From: Deltaproteobacteria bacterium
GTDB lineage: Bacteria; Myxococcota_A; Polyangia; Polyangiales; B10-G4
Reading direction: 5' to 3'
Assembly (NCBI GenBank): GCA_003647065.1
Contig: QMMC01000006.1
Span: 1 to 41,320 of the forward strand
DNA: 41,320 bases
Below are positions 13,954 to 23,623 of the stretch, piece after piece. The notes beneath the pieces are model-generated. The model was not told where the DNA came from, searched no databases, and was given only the letters and a program-made list of their open reading frames with translations. The position numbers and the translations under genes were made by a program. Each line of letters starts with the position of its first letter. The stretch's first letter is position 1.

Positions 13954-16900
13954 CTAATCCGCCAGTACCAACTCCCGAGCCTCAGCCTCATCGGCGGACC
14001 GGCAGAAGCTCGCGAAGGCGGGGTAGTCGGTGGGGGCGATGCGCATCAGGGGCACGTGTACCTCGCGGTCGAGGACGAGGGCGCCGTCGGCCTCGGTGGC
14101 TGTCGCGGTGAAGGTGCTGCCCCCGGGGCCGCTGAGGGTCACGGCGCTCGGCGCCGCCGGAAGGGCGCCTCCACCGGTGCGGTGGACCCGCATCTGCATC
14201 TGCACGTCGGTGCCGACGCCGACGAGCTGCGTCGTCGTGCGCTCGCCCACCTGAGCGAACGAGGCGCCGAGGAGCGTCGGGAAGAGCATGGGGATTCGCT
14301 GGCGTCCCCCCTGGCGCTGGCCCAACTCGCTCACCTCGAAAGAGTACTCGAAGACCAGGGGTCGTTCGAGGGCCTCCCGGCCGATCACCCGGAGCCCGGT
14401 AAGGCGGGCACCGGCCACCAGGCGAGCGACGTAGCCCTCCTCGAAGCGCTGCTCGAGCATCGCCCGGGGGATGCCTTCGAGATCACCGCGCCAGGCGATG
14501 GCCGGGGCACCCCGGAAGGTCTCGACGACGGTCGCCGTCGCGCTGCCGTCGGCTGCGATGGTCAGGTCGACCTCGATGGAACGCTGGTCGGCCCCGGCCG
14601 CTCCCGCGGGCACGTGGACTTGGCCGCCGCCCTCCCCGAGGACCAGCGCCGGCTGGTCACGAAGCATCGGCGGCACGTATCCGAAGGGTGCCCCCCGCTC
14701 CGAGGTCGATACGAACGTCGCCCGCTCCCCGTCGCCGACCATCAGGAGCAGATGCTGATAGGTCTGGGGATCTGGGAGGTCGGTCTCGGTGGCGTCGGCG
14801 CCCAGGGTGCGGGCCAGGACGAGCTTCGAGCGCACCCCCGCGAGGCCGTAGAGGTAGTGGAGGATGCGCGCGCGATTTCCCGTGCGCTGGACCAGCATCG
14901 CGGGAGCCAGGCCGAAGACCTCATTCGTATCTTCGACGTTGTCGACGACCCAGCGGTAGAGCCGGGCCGCGCGGACCCGGGCCCGCGAGCGGCGACTCCC
15001 GCCGAGGACCCGGACGACGAGGCGTCGCGCTCCAGGGTCGGAGACGTCCTGATCGACGAGGGCGTCGCGCAAGCTCTCGATGAAGAGCTCCCAGGTGGCG
15101 CCGGACCCGACGTTGATCGAAGGCAGGTACTCGGTCGCGGCGATGGCCCCGGGCTCGGCCGGGAGCGGGCGGCTCTCGTGCACCGTCCAGCGCAGCACGC
15201 GGAGGTCACCGTCGACGCTGGTCTCGGTCTCGGGGGCGGGGCCCCGGGGGTCGATGTTCGGCTCCATCGAGACCGGAAGCACGACCGTCAGCTGGCTGAG
15301 GTCGTAGGCCTTTTCGAAGCCGCGGAAGTAGAAACGGTTGCCGAGGTACCCCCCGGGGAACGCCCGGGCCGGTTCACCGATGCCGACGTACTCGTACTCG
15401 ACGTAGTCGCCGGGCTCGAGCTGGGGAAGGGAGATGCTCTCTTTGCCTTCGATGACATCGGCCTCGATGCGGCGACCGTCGGCCTTGATGGTGTGCAGGG
15501 TCAGCACCTGAGAGCCCGGCGGCGGGATGAACTCTCCGCGGGAATCGAGGGCCTCGTCGGCCTGCACCTTCCAGATGTTGTGGGTCAGCTCGAGGCTGGA
15601 GCCGTCCTCGAAGACCCGGACGACCGTGTAGTCGAGGACGAGGACTTCCGGCTCGTCGTAGCTGCGGTCGCTCCCCTCGAACTCGCGGATCACCGTCGCC
15701 CCGTCGAGGCGGTAGGGGGTGAGGGCGAAGTCGCCGCCGATGGCGCGGGAGAGCATGCGCAGATCGGCGAGAGCCGAGGGCTCACGTTCGATGGCGCCGG
15801 TCAGAACCGCGCGAGCGGCGTCGATATCCCCGGCGGCGAGCTGGCGGTCGGCCTGGGCGATGGGCGTCAGGATGCTGCGCGGACTGATGGAGCTCATCTC
15901 ACCGAGGAGTTCTTCGATGGCGTCTGTGTCGTTGCGTCCCCGGGCGACGGCGAGGCGCCGCGCGAGGGTGGTGAAGAGTGACTGGGGCGGTTCGAGGAGG
16001 GCGATGCGGTCGAGCTCGGCGTTGGCCTCGTCCCAGGCGCGGGCGCGTACGGCGACCGTGTACCGCGCCGTGTGCCGCGCGTCGCAGCGGACCAGCAGAT
16101 CGGCGAGGCTGGTGATTTCGTCCTGGCGCAGGCGGCGCTCGGCGGCGCTCATCGCGGCCCGGAGCGGCGCGCAGGAGCCGGGGACGATCTCCCGCGCCGC
16201 GGCGACCTCGCTCGCGGCCTGGGCGTCCCAGCCTCGTGAAAGAAGGAGCTCGGCCCGCGAGAGCGGGATGGCGACGACCTCAGGCCAGCGCTCCCCGGCG
16301 CCTTCGAGGGCGGTGAGGGCCGAGAGCACGTGTCCCTCGGCGGCGTCGAGCTTCGCGAGCTGGACGACGGGGAACCACGCCCCGTCGTCTCGGCCCTTGG
16401 CCCGGCGCAGATAGCGCCGCGCCCGGTCACGCCCCACGTCCGAAGGCAGGAGCGGGTCGAGGAGCGCGATGACCGAAGCCTTTTGCAGCATCGCTGGCGA
16501 TGCGCCGCGCCGCGGGAGCTCGTGGCGGAGGGCCTCCCGGGCACCGACGACATCTCCCCGGGACATCGAGACGACCGCCCGGAGGTAGGCCGCGAGGGCG
16601 CTGCCCCCGACCGGACGACCGATGGCAAAATCCAGTGCGGCGTTGACGTGGTCGATGGCCGCCGGGCCTTCAGAGCTCGGCGCGCGACCACGACCGTCCG
16701 TGACCGAGATGGCGAGGACCGGGTTCGGATGACGCGTCGTGACCTTCGCGAGCACGCGGTGATTGCCGGCGGCGAAATGACGGCGATGGAAAGTGGTGCG
16801 CACGAGGGGGTCGACGCGGTGGTCGAGGCGCAAGGCGGACTCGCCGTCGATGAGGATCTCGACGGAGTTCGGGGTCTCGACGCGGAGCACGTAGTCCCCG

Positions 16901-17760
16901 GCGACGGGAACCCGAAAGAACGCTTCGGCGTAGGTGGTGCCCCCGGCCGCGATCGGACCTCCGCCGAGGTGCACCGCGCAGCCTCGGGCGCCGAGGTCGC
17001 GGGTCGGCCTCCGGCCCCGAGTCGGGCCGAGCTCGTAGGCCTCGGCGAGGGGGCCGTCGACGCGCTCCGGGGCGAAGCGTTCATCGAAACCGAGCAACGC
17101 CCAAGGCCCGAAGGGCCCCGCCGACCGCATCTCCGTGAGGCACCCGTGGTCGGCGGCGAGGCGCGCCACCTCCTCGGCGTCGCCGCCGCGCTGGGCACCC
17201 TCGATCAAGACCCGGCCGACGACGTAGCGCGCCGGGGGACCGATGGCGCCGGGGTTCGCGGCGACCTGAGACAGACGCTCCTGGGTCAGCTCCATCCACC
17301 GGGGCGCCACCCCCTCGAGGTCTTCCACCCCTTCGGCCGCCGCCTCGGCGACGTAAGGACCGACTCCGAGGGTCGAGCGCGTCGCCGCGTCGAGGGCGTC
17401 GAGGTAGTAGTTGAGGGCCGAGCCGGGGTGCCCCGCCAGCTCGAAGAAGACCCCCGAGAGGTAGAGCACGCGCTCGTCCTGTGGGGCGAGCTCACGGGCA
17501 AGCTGGAGCTGCCCGCTCACGCGGTCGTAGTCCCCGCCCTGCATGAGCATTTCACCCACGGCGAGCTCGCGCTGGGCGTCGGCGTCCCGCGGCCGGTCCG
17601 CCGCGCGGTCTCGGAGCTGCTCTACCGTGAGCCGCGCACCGGTATTTACCGTGCTGCCGCAGGCCGCCGACAGCGGTGCCGAGACGACCGCGGCAACCGA
17701 GAGAGCCAGGGTGAGTGCCAGGGCAGACGAGCCCGCGAAGTGATTCGGTCGACCCATCAT
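13954..17760 (-). CDS. TPR/DUF3857/transglutaminase-like lipoprotein with lost catalytic triad
   Basis: The 1268-residue protein begins MMGRPNHF with a signal peptide ending near LSAAC (C34, a weak lipobox). Helical TPR-like repeats follow (~40-200 and ~390-690), interrupted by a PA14-like beta segment (~310-385, GDYVLRVETPNSVEILIDG). DUF3857 lies at ~720-880 and a transglutaminase-core fold at ~900-1030. Where the neighbouring paralogue has GDCKDKA, this protein has TGNRARI (T960 region), and the aspartate site reads STSER; only the histidine (H1003, YQHLLL) remains. It is therefore probably non-enzymatic. The ATG at 17760 overlaps the upstream paralogue's TGA (ATGA), implying coupled translation. 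Confidence 0.88.
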   Translation of the reverse strand: MMGRPNHFAGSSALALTLALSVAAVVSAPLSAACGSTVNTGARLTVEQLRDRAADRPRDADAQRELAVGEMLMQGGDYDRVSGQLQLARELAPQDERVLYLSGVFFELAGHPGSALNYYLDALDAATRSTLGVGPYVAEAAAEGVEDLEGVAPRWMELTQERLSQVAANPGAIGPPARYVVGRVLIEGAQRGGDAEEVARLAADHGCLTEMRSAGPFGPWALLGFDERFAPERVDGPLAEAYELGPTRGRRPTRDLGARGCAVHLGGGPIAAGGTTYAEAFFRVPVAGDYVLRVETPNSVEILIDGESALRLDHRVDPLVRTTFHRRHFAAGNHRVLAKVTTRHPNPVLAISVTDGRGRAPSSEGPAAIDHVNAALDFAIGRPVGGSALAAYLRAVVSMSRGDVVGAREALRHELPRRGASPAMLQKASVIALLDPLLPSDVGRDRARRYLRRAKGRDDGAWFPVVQLAKLDAAEGHVLSALTALEGAGERWPEVVAIPLSRAELLLSRGWDAQAASEVAAAREIVPGSCAPLRAAMSAAERRLRQDEITSLADLLVRCDARHTARYTVAVRARAWDEANAELDRIALLEPPQSLFTTLARRLAVARGRNDTDAIEELLGEMSSISPRSILTPIAQADRQLAAGDIDAARAVLTGAIEREPSALADLRMLSRAIGGDFALTPYRLDGATVIREFEGSDRSYDEPEVLVLDYTVVRVFEDGSSLELTHNIWKVQADEALDSRGEFIPPPGSQVLTLHTIKADGRRIEADVIEGKESISLPQLEPGDYVEYEYVGIGEPARAFPGGYLGNRFYFRGFEKAYDLSQLTVVLPVSMEPNIDPRGPAPETETSVDGDLRVLRWTVHESRPLPAEPGAIAATEYLPSINVGSGATWELFIESLRDALVDQDVSDPGARRLVVRVLGGSRRSRARVRAARLYRWVVDNVEDTNEVFGLAPAMLVQRTGNRARILHYLYGLAGVRSKLVLARTLGADATETDLPDPQTYQHLLLMVGDGERATFVSTSERGAPFGYVPPMLRDQPALVLGEGGGQVHVPAGAAGADQRSIEVDLTIAADGSATATVVETFRGAPAIAWRGDLEGIPRAMLEQRFEEGYVARLVAGARLTGLRVIGREALERPLVFEYSFEVSELGQRQGGRQRIPMLFPTLLGASFAQVGERTTTQLVGVGTDVQMQMRVHRTGGGALPAAPSAVTLSGPGGSTFTATATEADGALVLDREVHVPLMRIAPTDYPAFASFCRSADEAEARELVLAD

Positions 17761-20700
17761 CGGGCACCTCCCGCCGTGAGATGGATGCGTTGGCCGAGGA
17801 TCGCGTCCGCGCGTTCGACCCATCGGCGGAAAGCCGGGTAGTCCTCGGCGCTGATGCGATCTCGGGTGATGCTGAACTCGGTCCGGGCCGTCACCTCCCG
17901 GCCGCTCTGTTCGACGCTCACCGAAAGAGAGCCGAACTCGCTCGTCGCCTCGCCCCCGGCGGGGACCTCGCCGATCGTGAACCCCCGGGGAGCCCGGACG
18001 ACGCGCTCCTCGAAGTAGGAGTTGGTGCCGCCGAGATCCAACGGGTGCCGGCGCTCCGGATTGCGCGCCATGGCGCGGGTGAGGTCGTCGAGGACCGTCG
18101 CAGGCACGACCAGGTCGCCGCCGTCGCGACGGCCGAGCTGGGGGACCCGAGCTCGATAGCGAAGCTCGATGGGCGCCTCGAGATCGTCGAGGTTTTCCAT
18201 CTCCTGAGACTCGAGGACCAGGCCCGGGAAGATAGAGCGCAGGCGACGCTCGAAGCGCTCGCGGCGAGTACCCTCGGCCGCGTATTGGGCACGGTAGGCC
18301 GGGGCCCCGCTGCCGATCACGCGCTCCTCGACCTCGAGGGTCGCCGCCCCGTCTTCCTCGACGGTGATGGCGACGTGGCGCTCACGGCGGCTCCGGTCCG
18401 GCCCGAGGACCGGGGTACGCGTCAACCGCGCATCATCCGGGCCGACGACGAGGACCGTCACCCCCTGGTCCATCTCGGGCAGCTCGCGGGTGCCCGAATG
18501 TTCGGCGGTCCCGTCGATGTAGAGGTCGAGCTCGGGGACGTAGGCGATGGCGTGGTCGAAGACCGACAGGCTCGCCGGGAGGTCGTTGATGGCGCCGTTG
18601 CGCCGCGTGCGCACCAGCACGATGCGCGCGTCGATGCCCGCCTCCCGGAACATCGTGTAGAGCAACGAGGCCTTGTCCTTGCAGTCGCCAAACCCGCGCT
18701 GAACGATGAGGGGCACGCGGTAGGGCTTGTAGCCGTGGATGCCAAACTCGAGGGCCACGTAGCGCGTATGGCCCACGACCCAATCGTGGATGCGTCGAAC
18801 CTTCGTCTCGACGTCCGGGGCGTCACTCACCAGCTCACGGACGATGTTCTTCAGGTGGTCGTCGGCGACCAGCTGGTCCTGGATGAGCCCCCACCACCAG
18901 CGGCCGACGTCTTCCCAGGTCCGATAGGTGGACACGTGCAGATAGGGGGCGATCTCCGTCATGCCCGGCATGCTCTGCTCGTCGCGGATCGCCGGGACGT
19001 TCTCGGCGTGGAAGTGGTCGATGCGAGTCTCGCCCTCGACCGTCTGGTCGTGGACCAGACCGCGGAGGCGCGGCTCACTGAAGAAGAACTCCCGGGAGGT
19101 CGGGGTCATGAGCACGTAGTCCTGGCGGACGATCGGAGCGAAGCCCTGGAGGTAGGTGAGGTCGCCGTAGTAGTCGGCGAAGAGGTTTCGATGGGCGACG
19201 TCGTCGATGCGGTACTGAAGCTCGATGGTGTCGCCGGGCTCGATGGTCGGGAAGACGACGACCAGGGCCCGGGTGTCGTAGTAGACGCGGTACCAGGGCT
19301 CGCCGAGCTGCCGCTCGAAGGTCTGAGTGGCCTCGAGGGTGCCGCCGCCGCGTTTGTAGACGCGGGCGGCGCGGATATCGACGCGCTGGGTATCCGGGTC
19401 GAATTGAATCGAGTAAGTGCGCAGCTGGCGCGCCCCCTGGTCGTCGTGGGCCTGGGCCGAGTACTGGCGAAAATTCGAGCCGAGGCCGTTCTGGAAGACC
19501 GTGTTGACCGTGAGGTCTTGGAGGATCGTCACCGGATAGCCGCTGCTGTCGGTGCGCCGCGCGAGGAGCTCTCGTCGCTCGATGGCGAATGCCTCGTCGC
19601 GGCGCTCTTCGGGCTCGAGCTGCTCGAGGAGCTCCCGGGTCTCGGCGTCCTGGGGGCGCAGCGCGAGGGCCTGCCGGAGGCTCTGGGCGGCTGCGTCGGT
19701 CTGCCCGCTCCGCAGTAACATGCGCCCCTCGGCCGCGACCACCGTCGCGTCCTCCGGGGCTCGGGTCCTCGCCCGACGCAGGGCCTCGAGGGCGCGGTCG
19801 TTTTCGCCGAGGCCTTCGTAGATGCGACTCAAGAAGAGGTCCGCGGAACCCTGGTCCCGAACCAAGGCCGCTAGCGCATCGAGCTGCTCGTCGAGGGCCC
19901 GGCGGTCGCCCCGGCGCAGAGCGTCGAGGGCGAGGACGCGACGACTCCGGGTCGCGTCATGGCGGGCAGCGACGAGGCGGCGGCGGATTTCGATGGTCTC
20001 GTCGGCGCGCTCAGCGGACTCGGCGTGGTGCGCCCAGGCGCTGAGGAAACCGGGGGCCGTGGGAGCGCGCTCGGCGAGGGCCGCGGCTTGGGCCAGGGCC
20101 GCGTCGGTGAATTCGAGGCGCCCGAGGAGCTGAGCTCGGAGCAGCCCCGCTTGCATCGAGACGCGGTCTTCGCCGGCGAGGGCATCGAGGAGCGGGAGGG
20201 CGTCTTCAGGGCTCGGCCCCCCGGCGATCATGCGCGCGTGCAGCAACTGACCCTCGCGATCGCCCGGCGCGACCTCGTGGGCTCGGGCCGCAAAACGCTG
20301 CATCTCACCGCGTTCGTCGGCGAGGCTCGCAGCGAGGACCAGACGCCCGACGGTGGGGCTCGCGTCCGCTGCTCGGGCGGCGAGCTGCCGAGCCCGGCGC
20401 TCGACGGGGTCATCGGCGCCGGTAAATGCGAGGAAACGGGCGAGGGCCTCGAGGGCTGCGGGGCGGGCCCGGGGGCCACTGGCCGCGGCTTCGAGAGCGG
20501 CGAGCTCCGAGCGCAGGGGGCGCCGGGGAAGGCGCACGCCGGCCGGGGGCCCCGTGGGCACATCGTGGTGGGCCGACCCATCGACCGTGATTCCAGCAGC
20601 CGGGGCACCGGTCGCGTCTCCGATGCGCAGGTAGAAGCCCCAGGTCGCGTCCGCGACGCAGAGCTTCACCAGGAGGCGGTTCCACCCTTCGTGGGCAGCC

Positions 20701-21446
20701 ACCGTCGCGACGTGGCGGTCCGGGTCGGGCTGCCGATAGACTTCGTCTTCGAGGACCACCTCGCCGTTCCAGTAGACCTTGGTGGCGCCGCCGTTGCCGA
20801 CCCAGAGGGTGAGGGGCCGAGCGCTGTCGACCTCGACGAAGGTCTCGGCGAAGCCGCAGGCCGACTCGAAGGGACGGAAGAGTGCGTCGAAGTTCACGAA
20901 GCCGAAGTGCGTCGTCTCGGCGGGATAGGGGCGCCAGCTCACCTGGCGCTCTTTGCCGGTGTAGTGGGCCGACGAATCCCACGGCGCACTGCGCTCGGTC
21001 TCCGGGGGAAGCTCGGCGGAAAAGCCGCGCTTGCCTTCGTCGTCGAAGGAGCCGATGACCCGGAAGTCGGTGACGTACCCGAGACTGCGCGTCGTCTCCG
21101 CCGCAGTCGCGGCGTCTCCCGTGCGCAGCTGGGCCCGCCCGAGGAGCCCCCCCGCATAGGCTCGCCGGGGCGCCGAGAGCCGACGGTCCGCCGCCAGGCG
21201 CTCGAGCTCACCCCGGGTGACCTCGCCATCGGCCCACGGATAGCCGCGCCACAGCTCGAGGAGCGGAAGCACCCCGGCGGGGCGGCGCCCCTGCTGCGAC
21301 GCTTGGCGCCCGAGCTCGGTCTGGTAGGCGTCGAAGGGATTGTCCGCCAGGGCCGGAGCCCCGGCCGCGAGCAATCCGAAGAGAAGGATGGCCGCCAGGG
21401 TGACCGCGAGGGCGGGCCGCGAAATATCGTTGAAAATGGGTCGCAT
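17757..21446 (-). CDS. TPR/DUF3857/transglutaminase-core protein, exported, intact active site
   Basis: The ATG at 21446 gives 1229 residues beginning MRPIFNDISRPALAVTLAA and a signal peptide ending PALA before DNPFD. A PA14-like segment (~190-285, with YWNGEVVLEDEVY), a long TPR solenoid (~320-620), DUF3857 (~650-830) and a transglutaminase core follow. The triad is complete: C922 in GFGDCKDKASLL, H965 in VFDHAIAY and D978 in LYIDGT. Such proteins are periplasmic or outer-membrane-facing cysteine transpeptidase- or protease-like enzymes; substrates are unknown. It is the first gene of a two-gene unit with the dead paralogue at 13954-17760. The frame is open to 21608, but the upstream 54 codons do not resemble protein. 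Confidence 0.9.
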   Translation of the reverse strand: MRPIFNDISRPALAVTLAAILLFGLLAAGAPALADNPFDAYQTELGRQASQQGRRPAGVLPLLELWRGYPWADGEVTRGELERLAADRRLSAPRRAYAGGLLGRAQLRTGDAATAAETTRSLGYVTDFRVIGSFDDEGKRGFSAELPPETERSAPWDSSAHYTGKERQVSWRPYPAETTHFGFVNFDALFRPFESACGFAETFVEVDSARPLTLWVGNGGATKVYWNGEVVLEDEVYRQPDPDRHVATVAAHEGWNRLLVKLCVADATWGFYLRIGDATGAPAAGITVDGSAHHDVPTGPPAGVRLPRRPLRSELAALEAAASGPRARPAALEALARFLAFTGADDPVERRARQLAARAADASPTVGRLVLAASLADERGEMQRFAARAHEVAPGDREGQLLHARMIAGGPSPEDALPLLDALAGEDRVSMQAGLLRAQLLGRLEFTDAALAQAAALAERAPTAPGFLSAWAHHAESAERADETIEIRRRLVAARHDATRSRRVLALDALRRGDRRALDEQLDALAALVRDQGSADLFLSRIYEGLGENDRALEALRRARTRAPEDATVVAAEGRMLLRSGQTDAAAQSLRQALALRPQDAETRELLEQLEPEERRDEAFAIERRELLARRTDSSGYPVTILQDLTVNTVFQNGLGSNFRQYSAQAHDDQGARQLRTYSIQFDPDTQRVDIRAARVYKRGGGTLEATQTFERQLGEPWYRVYYDTRALVVVFPTIEPGDTIELQYRIDDVAHRNLFADYYGDLTYLQGFAPIVRQDYVLMTPTSREFFFSEPRLRGLVHDQTVEGETRIDHFHAENVPAIRDEQSMPGMTEIAPYLHVSTYRTWEDVGRWWWGLIQDQLVADDHLKNIVRELVSDAPDVETKVRRIHDWVVGHTRYVALEFGIHGYKPYRVPLIVQRGFGDCKDKASLLYTMFREAGIDARIVLVRTRRNGAINDLPASLSVFDHAIAYVPELDLYIDGTAEHSGTRELPEMDQGVTVLVVGPDDARLTRTPVLGPDRSRRERHVAITVEEDGAATLEVEERVIGSGAPAYRAQYAAEGTRRERFERRLRSIFPGLVLESQEMENLDDLEAPIELRYRARVPQLGRRDGGDLVVPATVLDDLTRAMARNPERRHPLDLGGTNSYFEERVVRAPRGFTIGEVPAGGEATSEFGSLSVSVEQSGREVTARTEFSITRDRISAEDYPAFRRWVERADAILGQRIHLTAGGAR

Positions 21447-21569
21447 CGAAGGAGGCCGGGAGCCTAAACCAGCGGAACCGAATCCGAAATGCCCCGGGTC
21501 ATGACTGACAAGGAGGAGGGGCACTTTGTTCCGTCTCAGCCCGAAGGAAAGTGCCTCGGTGGCAAGTTC

Positions 21570-21598
21570 GTGGACCCGGCGGAAATGCGGGCTATATT
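21570..21598 (+). promoter_or_regulatory. Possible promoter giving a leaderless transcript for the UbiA-family gene
   Basis: GTGGAC at 21570-21575 and TATATT at 21593-21598 are 17 bases apart. The start of transcription would fall at about 21605, essentially at the ATG (21607). No Shine-Dalgarno sequence precedes that ATG, which fits leaderless translation. Confidence 0.35.
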
Positions 21599-21606
21599 CG
21601 GCCGCC

Positions 21607-22476
21607 ATGTGGGCCGGGCTCCTGAAGGCGATGCGGCCTCATCAGTGGGTGAAGAACATTTTTGTTCTCGCCCCGCTCGTGTTTGCTCGGGATCTCTTCG
21701 AGGCGGACCGGGCGCTGCCGGCCGGCCTGGCCCTGGGGCTCTTCTGCCTGGCGTCGAGCACGGTCTACCTGCTCAACGACCTCACCGACGTCGAAGCAGA
21801 CCGCGCCCACCCGGTGAAGCGAAACCGACCGATCGCCAGCGGCCAGCTCTCCCTGGGCGCCGCCCGGAACGCGGCCATCCTCCTGGCGGCGATCTCGGTG
21901 GGCTTTGGCTATTGGCTCTCGCCGCAGGTCGCGGGGGCCATCGGCGGGGATCTGGTGCTCAACTTCTTCTACTCGAAGAGCTGGAAGCACATCGCCTACA
22001 TCGACGTGCTCTGCATCACCACGGGGTTCGAGCTCAGGGTCCTCGCCGGCGCCTACGCGGCGGACGTGCCCGCGAGCGCCTACGTGCTGATCGCCACCTT
22101 CCTCCTCGCGTCCTTCCTGGGCTTCGGCAAGCGCATGCACGAGCTCATGCAGGGCAAGGGCGCCGAAAAGCAGCGCTCGGTCCTCGCAAACTACAGCGAG
22201 CGCACCCTCACCTTCCTACTCTACGGCACAGCCGTCGCGGCGGTGGCGACCTACGTCGGGTACACCCTCGACCCGTCGACCCGCGAAGCCTTCGGCACGG
22301 ACTTCCTCGTCGTCACGAGCGTGATGCCGGCCTTCGGAGTCTTGCGCTTCCTGCACTTGGTGCGGCGCCGAAACACCGCCGAGAGCCCGACCGAGGACAT
22401 GCTCCGGGACAAGCTCTTCCTCACGAACGGCCTGGCCTACTTGGTCGCAGTCGTCGTCATCATCTATTTCGGCTGA
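21607..22476 (+). CDS. UbiA-family prenyltransferase, decaprenyl-phosphate phosphoribosyltransferase-like
   Basis: The 289-residue integral membrane protein starts MWAGLLKAMRPHQWVKNIFV and has about eight or nine hydrophobic segments. The first Asp-rich motif, NDLTDVEADRAHPVKRNRPI (N57, D58, D61, D65), matches the subgroup that transfers phosphoribosyl from PRPP to polyprenyl phosphate, as in the mycobacterial DPPR synthase (Rv3806c) that feeds arabinan synthesis. The second motif region is YIDVLCITTGFELRVLAGAYA. In Gram-negative bacteria related proteins occur with DprE1/DprE2-like epimerases, but none is in the window. The ATG at 21607 is chosen because the family N-terminus begins there. 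Confidence 0.85.
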   Translation: MWAGLLKAMRPHQWVKNIFVLAPLVFARDLFEADRALPAGLALGLFCLASSTVYLLNDLTDVEADRAHPVKRNRPIASGQLSLGAARNAAILLAAISVGFGYWLSPQVAGAIGGDLVLNFFYSKSWKHIAYIDVLCITTGFELRVLAGAYAADVPASAYVLIATFLLASFLGFGKRMHELMQGKGAEKQRSVLANYSERTLTFLLYGTAVAAVATYVGYTLDPSTREAFGTDFLVVTSVMPAFGVLRFLHLVRRRNTAESPTEDMLRDKLFLTNGLAYLVAVVVIIYFG

Positions 22477-22511
22477 TCCTTCCGTGACGGAGCGCCGGCT
22501 GGTCTGCTTCT

Positions 22512-23516
22512 CTAGGGAACGGGCACCATCACCGTGTCGACCATGATGATGTCGTCGTCGCCGTCGCCATCGTAGTCCCAGCCGAAGGCCTCTTCGGGGG
22601 TCAGCGACACACCGGATGCGTCCACCAGCGGGTAGGCGTCCGTGAAACAGAAGGGGTCGAGGTCTTCGAGTAAGAACGCGTCACTGCCGTCGATCAAGAT
22701 TACCGAATCGACTCCCCCGGGAGGGGTGAACCCTACGAGCAGGGCACCGAGGACGTGGTCCGCGTAGATAGCCGTCCCCGCGCTGCAAGTGACGGGAGCC
22801 GTCGGAATGGGATCGAACTGGGCAGTGGTCGTATTGAATACGAAGATCTCGGGAGACGCCGCCGAGAGCGCCACGATGGCAGCCCCGGTGCCCGTCACGT
22901 TGACGGTGGTCGCCGAGATCGGCGTGAAGGGCGCGCCCCCCATCTGCACGAGGGGAAAGACCGCTCCGAACTCCTGGGCCACAAAGTCGTAGCCCCGAGC
23001 GTCGGTCCCGAAGGTGCCCATGAGCACCGGTGCCCCGGTGCCCAGAGCGCCGGCGAAGAGGACATCGGGGGCGAGGGCGGCGCCGCCCTCGTCGACCCAG
23101 GGCGTCGCCGGGCCAAATGTCACCGCGGGCCCCACGAAGGACGTCGAAACGCGTTGGCTCGTCCCATCGGAAGCGATTACGGATTGTCCGGCGGTCGCGT
23201 CGTGGTCGAAGGACGCGCTGGCGCCGAGCAGGAGAGGCGCGCCCGCCTCGTCGACGACCGGGAAGGTGATCACCGTGCCGGCCACGAGCGCTGTCACCCG
23301 AGATGCCGGCGTGAGCGCGGGGGTCCCGGTGTCACCGGCATCGGGCGAGGCCGAATCCTCACCGGAATCCGTTGCACCATCTGGCCGCGCCGAGTCCCCC
23401 GAGGAGGAGTCGGTGCTCGAGTCGGTGCTCGCGTCGGCCACGGTGCCGTCATCACCGCACCCCGCGAAAACGAGGGAAACCGAGAGGGCCAGCGGTACCA
23501 GCGCGGACGAGTGCAT
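22512..23516 (-). CDS. Hypothetical lipoprotein with Ser/Asp/Thr-rich linker
   Basis: From the ATG at 23516 the protein has 334 residues: MHSSALVPLALSVSLVFAGC is a lipoprotein signal with a clear VFAGC lipobox. A tether (~20-62) rich in Asp, Ser, Thr and Gly follows, as is common in myxobacterial surface lipoproteins. The body is a series of beta strands with Gly/Ala-rich turns, and the end carries DYDGDGDDDIIMVD, similar to FG-GAP/calcium-binding loops. A GTG at 23534 is an alternative start. It converges on the UbiA-family gene with 35 bases between stops and no clear terminator. Function unknown. Confidence 0.75.
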   Translation of the reverse strand: MHSSALVPLALSVSLVFAGCGDDGTVADASTDSSTDSSSGDSARPDGATDSGEDSASPDAGDTGTPALTPASRVTALVAGTVITFPVVDEAGAPLLLGASASFDHDATAGQSVIASDGTSQRVSTSFVGPAVTFGPATPWVDEGGAALAPDVLFAGALGTGAPVLMGTFGTDARGYDFVAQEFGAVFPLVQMGGAPFTPISATTVNVTGTGAAIVALSAASPEIFVFNTTTAQFDPIPTAPVTCSAGTAIYADHVLGALLVGFTPPGGVDSVILIDGSDAFLLEDLDPFCFTDAYPLVDASGVSLTPEEAFGWDYDGDGDDDIIMVDTVMVPVP

Positions 23517-23623
23517 GAACGGTGTACCAATCACAATGGGAAGAGGTTAGCGCCCCGCTCCGAGGAAGTGAATCGCAGTGGGAAGAGCGGCCCGCCCACC
23601 GGGCGCCGTGGTAGACCGCCGCG

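Noticed and set aside
13918-15981. A 687-codon plus-strand frame opposite the dead-transglutaminase gene
   Set aside because: Low-complexity shadow peptide with no signal peptide or motif; the opposite strand encodes a coherent multi-domain protein.
17715-19718. A 667-codon plus-strand frame opposite the active transglutaminase gene
   Set aside because: Same shadow effect; it would overlap two real genes completely.
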